Source of the DNA: Cellulophaga sp. HaHa_2_95
Lineage (GTDB): Bacteria > Bacteroidota > Bacteroidia > Flavobacteriales > Flavobacteriaceae
DNA: 64,000 bases
Assembly: GCF_019278565.1 (NCBI RefSeq)
Contig: NZ_CP058988.1
Span: 434,001-498,000 of the forward strand
Direction of reading: 5' to 3'
Part shown: one piece after another, positions 30,640 to 39,656 of the stretch
Position numbering within the stretch: the first letter of the stretch is position 1
How the letters are laid out: each line of letters begins with the position of its first letter
Made by a program: the position numbers and the translations under genes
The notes under the pieces: generated by a model
What the model saw: only the letters and a program-made list of their open reading frames with translations
What the model was told of the DNA's origin: nothing
The model's database searches: none

Positions 30640-33030
30640 TAACTTGTTAATTCAACAACAGTTATTGATTATTTCAATGACGGTCCTTGAATTTGTTCTG
30701 TCACTTCGAGTGAAATTCAACAACTTTTGTTGCAATCGAGAAGTGTTGATAACTCCAAAAAGTTCATAATAGTCTTCTCCCGCTGGTCAAAGCATTCGAA
30801 CGGTCGGTAGAGTTTCTGTATTTCATGAACGGTTGTTGATTATTTCAATAACGGTCATTGAAATCGTATTGTCACTCTGAGTGAATTATTTTGTAGCGGT
30901 AGCGAAGAAATCATTAGTATCGAGAAGTGTTGATAACTCCAAAAAGTTCGCAATACCCTTCTCCCGCTGGTTGTAGCACTCAAACTGATGGTAGAGTTTC
31001 TGTTTTAGTAATTCAACAACAGTTATTGATTATTTCAATGACGGTCCTTGAATTTGCATTGTCACTTCGAGTGAATGGTTTTGAAGCGGTAGCGAAGAAA
31101 TCATTAGTATCGAGAAGTGTTGATAACTCCAAAAAGTTCACAATAGCCTTCTCTCGTTGGTCAAAGAACCCGAATTGACAGTAGAGTTTCTGTTTAGTAT
31201 TTCATGAACGGTTGTTGATTTTTCAATGACAGTCCTTGAATTTGCATTGTCACTTCGAGTGAATTATTTTGTAGCGGTAGCGAAAAAATCATTCGTATCG
31301 AGAAGTGTTCATAACTTCAAAAAGTTCATGATACCCTTCTCTCGTTGGTCAAAGTACCCGAATTGACAGTAGAGTTTCTGTTTAGTATTTCATGAACGGT
31401 TGTTGATTTTTCAATGACCGTCCTTGAATTCGTAATGTCACTTCGAGTGAATTATTTTGTATCGGTAGCGAAGAAATCATTAGTATCGAGAAGTGTTGAT
31501 AACTCCAAAAAGTTAATAATAGACTTCTCCCGCTGGTCGTAGCACTCGAACTGACAGTGTAGTTTCTATTTTGTTTTTTCATGAACGGTTGTTGAATTCT
31601 ATTGCCAGTTGTTGATTATTTCATGAACGGTTGTTGAAATTGTCCTGTCACATCGAGTGAATTATTTTGTAGCGATAGCGAAGAAGTCATTAGTATCGAG
31701 AAGTTTTTTATCAGACATGAGTTCTCGATACACTTTTCCTTTCGCTTCACTTCATGAAAAGCACTCGAACTGACACTTTTGTTTTTTTTAGGTTTTATTT
31801 TTCAATGACGGTTGTTGAATTTCAATGGCAGTCCTTGAATTTGCATTGTCACTTCGAGTGAATTATTTTGTAGTGTTAGCGAAGAAATTATTTGTATCGA
31901 GAAGTGTTGATAACTCCAAAAAGTTCGCAATACCCATCTCCCGTTGGTCGCAGCACTCGAACTGACAGTGTACTTTCTATTTTAGTATTTCATGAACCGT
32001 TGTTGATTTTTCAATGACGGTCCTTGAATTTGCATTGTCACTTCGAGTGAAATTCAACAACTTTTGTTGCAATCTAGAAGTGTTGATAACTCCAAAAAGT
32101 TCGCAATACCCTTCTCCCGCTGGTTGCAGCACTCAAACTGATGGTAGAGTTTCTGTTTTAGTAATTCAACAACTGTTGTTGCAATCGAGAAGTGTTGATA
32201 ACTCCAAAAAGTTCATGATACCCTTCTCTTGTTGGTCAAAGTACCCGAATTGACAGTAGAGTTTCTGTTTAGTATTTCATGAACGGTTGTTGATTATTTC
32301 AATGACCGTCCTTGAATTTGCATTGTCACTTCGAGTGAATTATTTTGTAGCGGTAGCAAAGAAATTATTTGTATCGAGAAGTGTTCATAACTTCAAAAAG
32401 TATCATGATATCCTTCTCTCGTTGGTCAAAGTACCCGAATCGACAGTAGAGTTTCTGTTTAGTATTTCAACAACCGTTGTTCATTATTTCAATGACCGTC
32501 CTTGAATTTGTTCTGTCACTTCGAGTGAATGATTTTGTATCGGTAGCGAAGAAATCATTAGTATCGAGAAGTGTTGATAACTCCAAAAAATTCATAATAC
32601 CCATCTCCCGTTGGTCGCAGCACTAGAACTGACAGTGTAGTTTCTATTTTAGTATTTCATGAACGGTTGTTGATTTCTCAATGACGGTTCTTGAATTTGT
32701 GTTTTCACTTCGAGTGAAATTCAATAACTGTTGTTGCAATCGTGAAGTGTTCATAACTCCAAAAAGTTCATAATAGGCTTCTCCCGCTGGTCAAAGCATT
32801 CGAACGGTCGGTAGAGTTTCTGTATTTCATGAACGGTTGTTGATTTCTCAATGACGGTCCTTGAATTCGCGTTGTCACTTCGAGTGAATTATTTTGAAGC
32901 GGTAGCAAAAAAATCATTAGTATCGAGAAGTTTTTTATCAGACATGAGTTCTCGATACACTTTTCCTTTCGCTTCACTTCATGAAAAGCACTCGAACTGA
33001 CAATTTTTTTTTAGGCTTGATTTTTCAATT
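30640..33030. repeat. tandem array of about 12 modular ~190-bp hairpin repeats
   Basis: This 2.4 kb stretch has no credible gene. Unit anchors (the GTCACTTCGAGTG box) start near 30700, 30871, 31061, 31249, 31437, 31647, 31848, 32037, 32324, 32515, 32704 and 32873, plus a partial unit near 32165. Each unit has a lead with two ~23-bp boxes of the type TTCAATGACGGTccTTGAA, the left arm GTCACTTCGAGTG, an exchangeable module, an inner hairpin CGAGAAGT...ACTTCTC, and a right arm CACTCGAACTGAC that pairs with the left arm except for one base. The module is either a CAACAA...TTGTTG hairpin or an AATTATTT...AAATCATT hairpin. Two units (about 31703-31775 and 32930-33000) carry a third right-half variant, TTCTCGATACACTTTTCC. 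Units drift by substitution, and the array lies between convergent-free plus-strand genes. Confidence 0.9.
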
Positions 33031-33227
33031 AGGGTCCTTGAATTTCCACTGCGCCTAAAATTTCATAGAAATAAAATAAGCACTTTACAACCTCAATAGA
33101 AAATAATAATTAACTAGAAGCGTTTATAGTACAATGCGCTTTTATTATAAGGAATACTTGTAATATAAAGTGCCTATAAAACCGTTTGCTTATCCCCAAA
33201 CCTACCTAAAGACCAACATCAAAAAAG

Positions 33228-33872
33228 ATGAAAAAAATCCTGCTTATTTTTCTACTACTAGTGGTGTATCAACCTGTAGTATCACAATCAACCCCTTGTA
33301 ATAACGGCGTATCTTCTTCTTGTTTATCTTTAAAAGATCGTGGAGAAATTGTGATTACTCCATTAAACAAATTAGGCTGCAAAAAAGAAAAAGCACATTT
33401 GTATGCTAAATTTCCAAAAGTAACCACTTACGCTAATTACGTATTTAAAGAAATTGGTGCCTGTACCGCAACAGATATGGATCCTTATCACGGGCAATTA
33501 AAATTCACCTATTGTTTACCAAAAACTTGTCAGGAACTGCGTATCACAATATTTGATTTTAATGACCCTTATTTTAAAACAGAATCAGGAAGTATTCATA
33601 AAGAAATGTACCTCATGGCTTTTGATAGTACTCCCGCTTCCGCAATTATAGGAGCACATGCAGCCACTAGCATTCACCATTTTGATAAAGAGATTATTGT
33701 TTCTCCACGTTTTGGTTCTATGGGCGGTAGTTCTGATATTGTAGGCTATTTGGCTTATGATAGTAACCGATACTTAATAAGTATAGAAATTGATGATGAC
33801 CAAAATAAATTTAAAAAACCTGGCCAAGTAGAGCAATTTATTGGGGGCTATGTCACCCAAATTAAATTGTAA
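33228..33872 (+). CDS. secreted protein of unknown function
   Basis: 214 aa with a clear signal peptide (MKKILLIFLLLVVYQPVVSQ). The mature part has six or more Cys (CNNGVSSSC, LGCKKEK, GACTATD, TYCLPKTC), so disulfides in the periplasm or outside are likely. There are beta-rich stretches and a Gly/Ser-rich HFDKEIIVSPRFGSMGGSSD segment. I recognise no family. The gene stands alone after the repeat array and is closed by a strong bidirectional terminator. Confidence 0.7.
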   Translation: MKKILLIFLLLVVYQPVVSQSTPCNNGVSSSCLSLKDRGEIVITPLNKLGCKKEKAHLYAKFPKVTTYANYVFKEIGACTATDMDPYHGQLKFTYCLPKTCQELRITIFDFNDPYFKTESGSIHKEMYLMAFDSTPASAIIGAHAATSIHHFDKEIIVSPRFGSMGGSSDIVGYLAYDSNRYLISIEIDDDQNKFKKPGQVEQFIGGYVTQIKL

Positions 33873-33894
33873 TACCCTCGTTTATTACACATAA

Positions 33895-33920
33895 AAAAAG
33901 GCGCCCACAGGCGCCTTTTT
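33895..33920. terminator. bidirectional rho-independent terminator
   Basis: AAAAAGGCGCC, loop CACA, GGCGCCTTTTT is a perfect stem with an A-run before and a T-run after. It lies between two convergent genes and can serve both. Confidence 0.92.
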
Positions 33921-33937
33921 CATTGATTTTTTTTAGC

Positions 33938-34312
33938 TTAAAGTTTTATAGGTTGTTTATTCGCAAGGTTAATATCTTCTAGCATATCCTCTGTAAATTT
34001 ATAATGCCCTTTAGTCGTAATAATCCTAAACCGATCAGATTTCATCCGGCTTATGGTATCTAAAAACAACCATTTGGTCTTTAGTAACCTAGGTTTCTTA
34101 GATTTTAAACTAATATCAAAAAAGTATTTTCTACCATTTTTAATCGCAACAATATCTGGAGTAATCTTAGAATCATGTCCTTTCCTAGCGTAGGATTTTG
34201 GAGTCTCATACCCTTCCATATCAGCTTTAATGTGCTCAAATCCAGTAGCCTCTAAATGAGTTACTGATTTCTCAATTAAGTTCTTGTTTTCTAATTTTTC
34301 AGATTCGATCAT
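33938..34312 (-). CDS. small protein with a PD-(D/E)XK-nuclease-like core, function unknown
   Basis: 124 aa, no signal peptide. The middle reads SKITPDIVAIKNGRKYFFDI followed by SLKSKKPRLLKTKWLFLDTISRM. The order PD, a beta hairpin, then an acidic residue and Lys resembles the PD-(D/E)XK fold, but the acidic residue and Lys are spaced D-x-x-x-K (FDISLK), so catalysis is doubtful. Its KGHYKFTEDMLEDINL end suggests a small stand-alone family. It converges on the secreted-protein gene across the shared terminator. A DNA-related role is inference. Confidence 0.6.
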   Translation of the reverse strand: MIESEKLENKNLIEKSVTHLEATGFEHIKADMEGYETPKSYARKGHDSKITPDIVAIKNGRKYFFDISLKSKKPRLLKTKWLFLDTISRMKSDRFRIITTKGHYKFTEDMLEDINLANKQPIKL

Positions 34313-34481
34313 AATCTTGAAAGTACGTAATATTTACACCACTACAAAATAATAAGCATTGATTAACAGTGTGTTAAGGTTTTAAAGGCGTTAGATTTTA
34401 GCCTTAATAAGACCGTTAAGTTCTTGTTAGGAATACCGCCTAACTAAAAAAATAGCCTTAATTTTAGGCAAATCGTGTTAT

Positions 34482-34489
34482 TAAATTTG
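34482..34489 (+). promoter_or_regulatory. -7 box before the NlpC/P60 gene, possibly leaderless
   Basis: TAAATTTG fits TAnnTTTG but ends only 5 nt before the ATG. Transcription would start at or near the start codon, implying a leaderless or nearly leaderless mRNA. No convincing -33 TTG is present. Confidence 0.45.
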
Positions 34490-34494
34490 TATTC

Positions 34495-35700
34495 ATGAAA
34501 AAACGCAGTTCATTACTAACCATTCCCCTTTTACTACTCACCTTAATTTCTTGTTCTAGTGATGATAAAAATGATGCTGTTTTAGTTGATGATATCGCAG
34601 CAATACGCTCTGAATATGCTCCTGATAAACGGGTAGCTTTATTTGATGTTTCGGCATACCGTATAAAAAATAACTATACCCTATATGGAGAAAGTAACCT
34701 TCCTGATGCAGTAACGGCATTACGAGAGCGCTTAATAGAAGAGGGAATAGCATTTGTAGATGATATAAAACTTTTACCAGAAGAAGACTTAAAAGATACT
34801 ACCTACGGCCTAGTGACTATATCTGTGGCCAATCTAAGAAGTAATCCTAAACATTCGGCAGAATTAGGCACCCAAGCAACTTTAGGCACTCCTGTAAAAA
34901 TACTTAAGAAAGAAGGTTCATGGTCTTTGATACAAACTCCAGATCAATACTTATCATGGGTAGATGATGGCGGAATTGTAGCCATGAACGAAGCCGATTA
35001 TCAACAATGGAAAGACGCCCAAAAAATGATCTATACCAAAATCAACGGAGCTACTTATGTGGCTCCCGATGTAAGCTCTCAAGTAGTGTCTGATATTGTC
35101 GCTGGCGGAGTTCTAGAATTATTGGTAACCGACGAGGACGAAGGAAGTGATTTTTTTATGGTAAAATACCCAGATGGGCGTGAGGCGTATGTTTTAAAAA
35201 CCGAAGCAGCCCACTACTCAGATTGGTTGGCAACGGCAGAACCTAGTCAAGAAAATTTAGTAACTACAGCGAAACAATTAATGGGCTTACCGTATTTATG
35301 GGGTGGTACTTCTACCAAGGGAGTAGACTGTAGTGGCTTTACTAAAACCATTTACTTTCTAAACGGAATGATTATTCCTAGAGATGCATCACAACAGGTG
35401 CATACGGGAGAAACTATTGATACAAAGAAAAACTTTAACGAGCTGCTTCCTGGAGATCTTTTGTTTTTTGGTACACCCGCTACAGAAGATGCTAAAGAAA
35501 GGGTCGTACATGTAGGCATGTGGATTGGCGATAACCAATTTATCCATTCTTCCGGACAGGTACATATTAGTAGTATGGATAAAAAAGCAGCGAATTATGA
35601 TGCCCATAACCACGATCGGTTTTTGCGGGCTAAACGTGTGGCAAAAAGTACGGTGGGTGCCCTTGTAGATTTAAAGCAGACGCCTATTTTTAATGACTAA
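34495..35700 (+). CDS. SH3 / NlpC-P60 lipoprotein, peptidoglycan endopeptidase
   Basis: 401 aa. It has a lipoprotein signal (LLLLTLISCSS), two SH3b-like segments (about 103-165 with VANLRSNPKHSAELG, and about 180-245), and a C-terminal NlpC/P60 domain: LMGLPYLWGGTSTKGVDCSG, HVGMWIG, FIHSSG. The likely catalytic set is C279, H339 and H351. Such enzymes cut cell-wall stem peptides, commonly the gamma-D-Glu to diamino-acid bond. Bacteroidota homologues of this layout are periplasmic or surface enzymes for cell-wall turnover. It has its own promoter and terminator. Confidence 0.9.
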   Translation: MKKRSSLLTIPLLLLTLISCSSDDKNDAVLVDDIAAIRSEYAPDKRVALFDVSAYRIKNNYTLYGESNLPDAVTALRERLIEEGIAFVDDIKLLPEEDLKDTTYGLVTISVANLRSNPKHSAELGTQATLGTPVKILKKEGSWSLIQTPDQYLSWVDDGGIVAMNEADYQQWKDAQKMIYTKINGATYVAPDVSSQVVSDIVAGGVLELLVTDEDEGSDFFMVKYPDGREAYVLKTEAAHYSDWLATAEPSQENLVTTAKQLMGLPYLWGGTSTKGVDCSGFTKTIYFLNGMIIPRDASQQVHTGETIDTKKNFNELLPGDLLFFGTPATEDAKERVVHVGMWIGDNQFIHSSGQVHISSMDKKAANYDAHNHDRFLRAKRVAKSTVGALVDLKQTPIFND

Positions 35701-35720
35701 CACCATTTAAAATTATTTAT

Positions 35721-35761
35721 AAAAAAAAGGTCCTACAACTCTGTTATAGTACCTTTTTTTA
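35721..35761. terminator. bidirectional terminator between convergent genes
   Basis: AAAAAAAGGTCCTA pairs with TAGTACCTTTTTTT around a short loop with one mismatch; T-runs are present on both strands. It lies between the NlpC/P60 gene and the convergent cupin gene. Confidence 0.82.
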
Positions 35762-35774
35762 TGGGAATAGCTAC

Positions 35775-36614
35775 TTATTCGTTTTCTTTCTCAATCACTT
35801 GATGTGTTTTTAACCACTCTTCGCCTTTGGCATCTAAAAAGAAATCCATCCATACATAGTACATCACTTTTTCTTTTTCTACCGTTACAGAATGGCTAGA
35901 TCCTAAGGGAATGTGTAACAAAGCATATTCCTCTAAAGGGCTATGTTCATCATCTGCATAAACAATCACATCATTTTCAGAAAGTCCTAAAAATAATTGC
36001 TCTAACATAGGGTGCTCATGCGGGTCTACCTTGTCGGGCCCTTTGGTTTGTACCGTTCCCATGGCTATTCTAGGAATAATCTTATTGGGCATTATCGTTC
36101 TACTCACGGTATTGGGGCTCTTTATAGGCTCCGTATACGGCTCACAATCGGTAAACTTTTTATAATATACTTGTTGCGTATTCTCTTTAGGAAACGTCTC
36201 TAAATCAATAAGATCTTGCTTGCTTAGTTTGCTTGCTATGCGCAAATAATGAAGCGTATCATTCACTGCTGTGCTTACTTTTATTTCTTCAACGGCGTTG
36301 GGTAATAAAATAGTTTCAGGAACAATAGCATAATCGGTACCAGCAGCATTTACGGTACCATTACCTTTAAAAAATAGGTAGATAAGCTTATGGCCTGGCG
36401 CTGTAGCATCAAGCACCGCGTTTTTTCCTGTTAACGCAATATGCTCTACATGAATCCCTTTTATCTCATCGGCTAATATGGTTTTAGCATATTGCTGGCT
36501 GTATTGTGGTAATAAAGTATTTAGATTTTCTACGGGAATTTCTTGAGCATGGAGGCTCATCATAGTGGTTACTAAAAATGCGCCTAGTAACACTGGAAAA
36601 CTTTTTCTCATCAT
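35775..36614 (-). CDS. secreted cupin-fold protein (probable bicupin)
   Basis: 279 aa from the MMRKS start at 36614; the longer start adds residues before a normal signal peptide (FPVLLGAFLVTTMMSLHAQ). The C-terminal half has a cupin motif pair: VDPHEHPMLEQLFLGLSEND and LLHIPLGSSHSVTVE, with likely metal ligands from HEH, a Glu and a later His. The N-terminal half (HKLIYLFFKGNGTVNAAGTD, IVPETILLPNAVEEI) looks like a degenerate first cupin without ligands. It is probably periplasmic; the substrate is unknown. Confidence 0.7.
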   Translation of the reverse strand: MMRKSFPVLLGAFLVTTMMSLHAQEIPVENLNTLLPQYSQQYAKTILADEIKGIHVEHIALTGKNAVLDATAPGHKLIYLFFKGNGTVNAAGTDYAIVPETILLPNAVEEIKVSTAVNDTLHYLRIASKLSKQDLIDLETFPKENTQQVYYKKFTDCEPYTEPIKSPNTVSRTIMPNKIIPRIAMGTVQTKGPDKVDPHEHPMLEQLFLGLSENDVIVYADDEHSPLEEYALLHIPLGSSHSVTVEKEKVMYYVWMDFFLDAKGEEWLKTHQVIEKENE

Positions 36615-36769
36615 TTTCAAAATTAGGACGATAATATACAAACTTAAAAGACTGCTAAACTTTTTTACGCCTACTTTTTAGGCAATTAGACCATTTTTTA
36701 ACTTAATTCCTGTTTTCTATATAATTCTATAAGGAATCAGTTGCAGAGAAAAAGAAGTGGGTATAGCGA

Positions 36770-37480
36770 TTAATTAGGGTAATAATCAATCACTTCTAAG
36801 GCCTCATCTATTAAGTATACATAGTTATAATGCAATTTATCATTCGTATCAAAATTCCCGTCTTTATTAGTGTCTTCAATACTTTTTACATACAAACGGT
36901 CTATTTCTGAGATGATTTTCCACTCTAATAATTCATGATTTTTTGGCATCAAACGTTTAAAACTAGAGCCGTCTATTTTGCTGAGGTATAAGGTTTTTAT
37001 ATCCATACCATCCAAGGCGCCATCGTTATTCGTATCTGCATCAATCACATCATAAATAAAAAGCTGTTTGCCGGTTTTCTCGTACAAATCCCATAAGAAA
37101 TGAGCAGACGTAATCACTATATTTTTATCGGTAAGCGGTACAAGCTTATTGGTACCTACTTCTTCAAACTTTATATTTTTCAACGTGCCGTTTAGGGTAT
37201 AATTGTTATAGTCTGCAATACTAAAATTAGTACCCGTAGCATAACTCCAAGAGCTCGAAGTATACTTGCGGTCTTTAGCATACAAGTGCAATTCTCCAAT
37301 GGGGTGCATTAAAAAGTTAGTACTGTCTATTAGGATGGGTAAATCTGCCACGACAACTACAGACGTGTCTTTCGCAAGCGTTTTAGCTTCTTGGTCTGTG
37401 TAGACTACTTTAGGTTTTTTCTCTGTAGTACAAGAGGATAGAAATAATAAGGTTAGTAGGGTACTAAAAATAGTTTTCAT
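36770..37480 (-). CDS. lipoprotein with two Ca-binding DxNxDG loops
   Basis: 236 aa starting at the ATG at 37480. The lipobox is STLLTLLFLSSC. The rest is periplasmic, with two loops of EF-hand/dockerin type, DADTNNDGALDG and EDTNKDGNFDTND, each placed before a beta strand (IKTLYLSKIDG, KLHYNYVYLID). No enzymatic motif is seen. Similar Bacteroidota lipoproteins are annotated as hypothetical. It is a single gene, with 160 bp downstream to the cupin gene. Confidence 0.65.
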   Translation of the reverse strand: MKTIFSTLLTLLFLSSCTTEKKPKVVYTDQEAKTLAKDTSVVVVADLPILIDSTNFLMHPIGELHLYAKDRKYTSSSWSYATGTNFSIADYNNYTLNGTLKNIKFEEVGTNKLVPLTDKNIVITSAHFLWDLYEKTGKQLFIYDVIDADTNNDGALDGMDIKTLYLSKIDGSSFKRLMPKNHELLEWKIISEIDRLYVKSIEDTNKDGNFDTNDKLHYNYVYLIDEALEVIDYYPN

Positions 37481-37722
37481 AGTTGTTTTTTTTAGGTCGA
37501 TGCTCAAAACTATGCTATTGAACCCTAGAATTAAAGGGGCAACTAGGGAAGTGGTACTTTCCTTGAGGGAACAGGTGTTTTTTAGGGTGATGTTCTTATA
37601 GTGTTACCCTATAATATAGCAAATAAAGGCTGATGCGAGGCCTATAAGAGCGATGCACCTACCGCACGATAAGTCCGTAGTGACGCGAACATTAAAATTC
37701 TATTAGCAATGAAAAGGAACCT

Positions 37723-38181
37723 CTAAAACTTCCACCAAGGTTTTTTCTTTGGTTTTTCTAGGGTGATTTTTGTTTTTAAAAACTCAAAATATTTAGGGTC
37801 GTCATCGGCAAACAATTCCTCACCTTCCAAGGCATACGCTCTGGTAAGCTCATCTGCAGCCCTTTCTAAATTTCCGGTTTCAAACTGACATTGTCCAAGC
37901 CTTAAGTGTATAAAAGGATTGCCAATGCCGTTAGGGCAATGCATGGCATTGCTGAGGTTCTCTACACCCGCCTGAAAATCAGCACCTAAAAAATTAGCAT
38001 CGCCAATGGCCACCATAATCCAAGTGGTAGCTTCCCAATCTGTTTTGGGCTCTGGTACTAGATCATAAGCATTCCAGTAGGCGGTAAGGGCATCACTATA
38101 ATTACCGGTTTCTGCAAAAGCATCACCTTGCGCAGATAATTTTTCTATTTCTAGATGAAGATTTTCGTCTAATGTTTTCAT
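37723..38181 (-). CDS. tetratricopeptide-repeat protein
   Basis: 152 aa, cytosolic, with about three TPR-type helical hairpins: QGDAFAETGNYSDALTAYWNAYDLVPEPKTDWE, GDANFLGADFQAGVENLSNA and LRLGQCQFETGNLERAADELTRAYALEG. It ends with a Lys/Trp tail (KPKKKPWWKF). Proteins of this exact build occur widely, sometimes beside polymorphic toxin genes where they may be immunity or accessory proteins; no toxin is visible here. It starts 7 bp after the stop of the dienelactone hydrolase gene, so the two are probably one operon. Confidence 0.75.
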   Translation of the reverse strand: MKTLDENLHLEIEKLSAQGDAFAETGNYSDALTAYWNAYDLVPEPKTDWEATTWIMVAIGDANFLGADFQAGVENLSNAMHCPNGIGNPFIHLRLGQCQFETGNLERAADELTRAYALEGEELFADDDPKYFEFLKTKITLEKPKKKPWWKF

Positions 38182-38188
38182 TTTACTC

Positions 38189-39076
38189 CTATTTCAAGTG
38201 CTCTTTAAAAAATTCAATGGTTCTATTCCACGATAAATCGGCCGCTTCTTTATCAAATCTTGGGGTTGTATTGTTATGAAAACCGTGGTTTACTTTAGGG
38301 TATATATAAGTTTGGTAGGCAATAGCATGCGCTTTTAATTCCGCTTCATAAGCAGGTATTCCTGCATTTACGCGTTCGTCTAATTCCCCATACTGTAAAA
38401 GTAGGGGTGCTTTAATTTTAGCAACATCTTCCGCTTCGGGTTGTCTGCCATAATAAGGTACCGCAGCGCCCAGCTGCGGAATACGTACTGCCATCATATT
38501 GGCAATCCATCCACCGAAACAAAAACCAACCACACCTATATGGCCATTGCAGTCTTTATGGTTTTTTAAATATGTATAGGCGGCTATAAAATCTTCTAGC
38601 ATTTCTGCTTGGTTGCGCTCTTTTTGTAAGGCCCTACCATCATCATCATTTCCAGGGTATCCACCCAACGGTGTTAAGGCATCTGGGGCAAGGCTTATAA
38701 AATCTGCTACGGCTACGCGCCTACCTACATCTTCTATATACGGGTTTAAGCCTCTGTTTTCATGCACCACGATTACTCCGGGAAGTTTGGTTTTAATGGC
38801 CTTAGGCTTAGAAAGCAAGCCTTTGATGGTACCACCACCTTTAGGAGAATCATAAGTAATGTAGTCCGAATCTAAGCTAGGATCATTGGGTTGCACCAAC
38901 AGGGTGTCTTTATAGTTGGGCGACATAAAGCTTAATAAAGAAGCTACCGTAAGACCCCCCACCGCGTAGAGCGATAGTTTTTCTGCAAATTGCCTACGGT
39001 CTAATTTATTGTGAGCATAATCATCATACAAATCAAATACCTCTTGAGAAATAGCCTCCTTTTTTAAATCTTTCAT
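38189..39076 (-). CDS. dienelactone hydrolase-family protein with Tat-type leader
   Basis: 295 aa from the ATG at 39076; a longer in-frame start adds 16 residues that do not match the family. The N-terminus has DRRQF (twin Arg) followed by a hydrophobic segment (LSLYAVGGLTVASLLSF), a probable Tat leader. The alpha/beta-hydrolase core has HENRG (E106), GFCFGG (nucleophile C186), ELDE (D233) and VNHGF (H264), the Cys-Asp-His triad of the dienelactone hydrolase family. It would hydrolyse lactone or ester bonds in the periplasm or at the membrane; the natural substrate is unknown. The TPR gene follows by 7 bp. Confidence 0.85.
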   Translation of the reverse strand: MKDLKKEAISQEVFDLYDDYAHNKLDRRQFAEKLSLYAVGGLTVASLLSFMSPNYKDTLLVQPNDPSLDSDYITYDSPKGGGTIKGLLSKPKAIKTKLPGVIVVHENRGLNPYIEDVGRRVAVADFISLAPDALTPLGGYPGNDDDGRALQKERNQAEMLEDFIAAYTYLKNHKDCNGHIGVVGFCFGGWIANMMAVRIPQLGAAVPYYGRQPEAEDVAKIKAPLLLQYGELDERVNAGIPAYEAELKAHAIAYQTYIYPKVNHGFHNNTTPRFDKEAADLSWNRTIEFFKEHLK

Positions 39077-39383
39077 ACCCCTATTATTTGTGAGTAGGAA
39101 AGTTAAGAATTTTTTTGTTGCCATTTTATTCTAAGGAGGGTATGCCAAGCAAACGATAAATAAATCGGGATACCGCTATAATTAAAACCCAACTCTTACC
39201 ACCTACTACCGATGAAATGCATAGCGTTTCGGTAAACGGAAAATAGGACCCTTGTCATTAATCGGGGTTGTTTTACCGCTTAGCTGATATTCCTCAAGAC
39301 AACGAAAAACAGTGTCGTTGGGCGAATCAGAACCTAGTAAAACAAGGTCTACTGCGTTCTACTAGTGTAACAAATTACAAGAC

Positions 39384-39602
39384 ATGAAAACTTTACTAAT
39401 CACTCTTTTTTTAATCTTTACAGGAATAATGGCTCAAGCACAAGAGACTCCTAAAGAAGTGAAAGTAGCAACCACTCCAAAAACTATTGTTACAAAAACG
39501 AGCTACGAAACGTCTACAGCGCGATTATACATGTACAAAAATTCTAGAGTTAAAAAAGAATTGGCGTTCACTACGAAAGCTAACAAGACTAAATTAGCTT
39601 AA
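39384..39602 (+). CDS. small secreted protein, function unknown
   Basis: 72 aa. A strong signal peptide (MKTLLITLFLIFTGIMAQAQ) precedes a ~50-aa basic, Thr/Lys-rich mature part (MYKNSRVKKELAFTTKANKT). Short secreted proteins of this type are common in Flavobacteriaceae. It is the only plus-strand gene between 35.7 and 64 kb, and sits between a ~260 bp non-coding gap and the convergent DUF1963 gene. Confidence 0.65.
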   Translation: MKTLLITLFLIFTGIMAQAQETPKEVKVATTPKTIVTKTSYETSTARLYMYKNSRVKKELAFTTKANKTKLA

Positions 39603-39656
39603 TTCCAACAACCAACAGACTTTCAACTATTAGCACATACATTTTTACCTAGTTCT

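Noticed and set aside
30927..32977. Several open frames of 60-85 codons on both strands within the repeat array
   Set aside because: They lie entirely in repeats, share the same repeated words in several frames and lack any protein-like pattern.
30640..33030. CRISPR array
   Set aside because: Unit length (~190 bp), internal hairpins and repeated rather than unique interior sequence do not fit CRISPR repeats and spacers.
39125..39383. RNA gene or regulator site in the ~260 bp gap before the small secreted protein
   Set aside because: No cloverleaf, clear stem or conserved motif could be made out.
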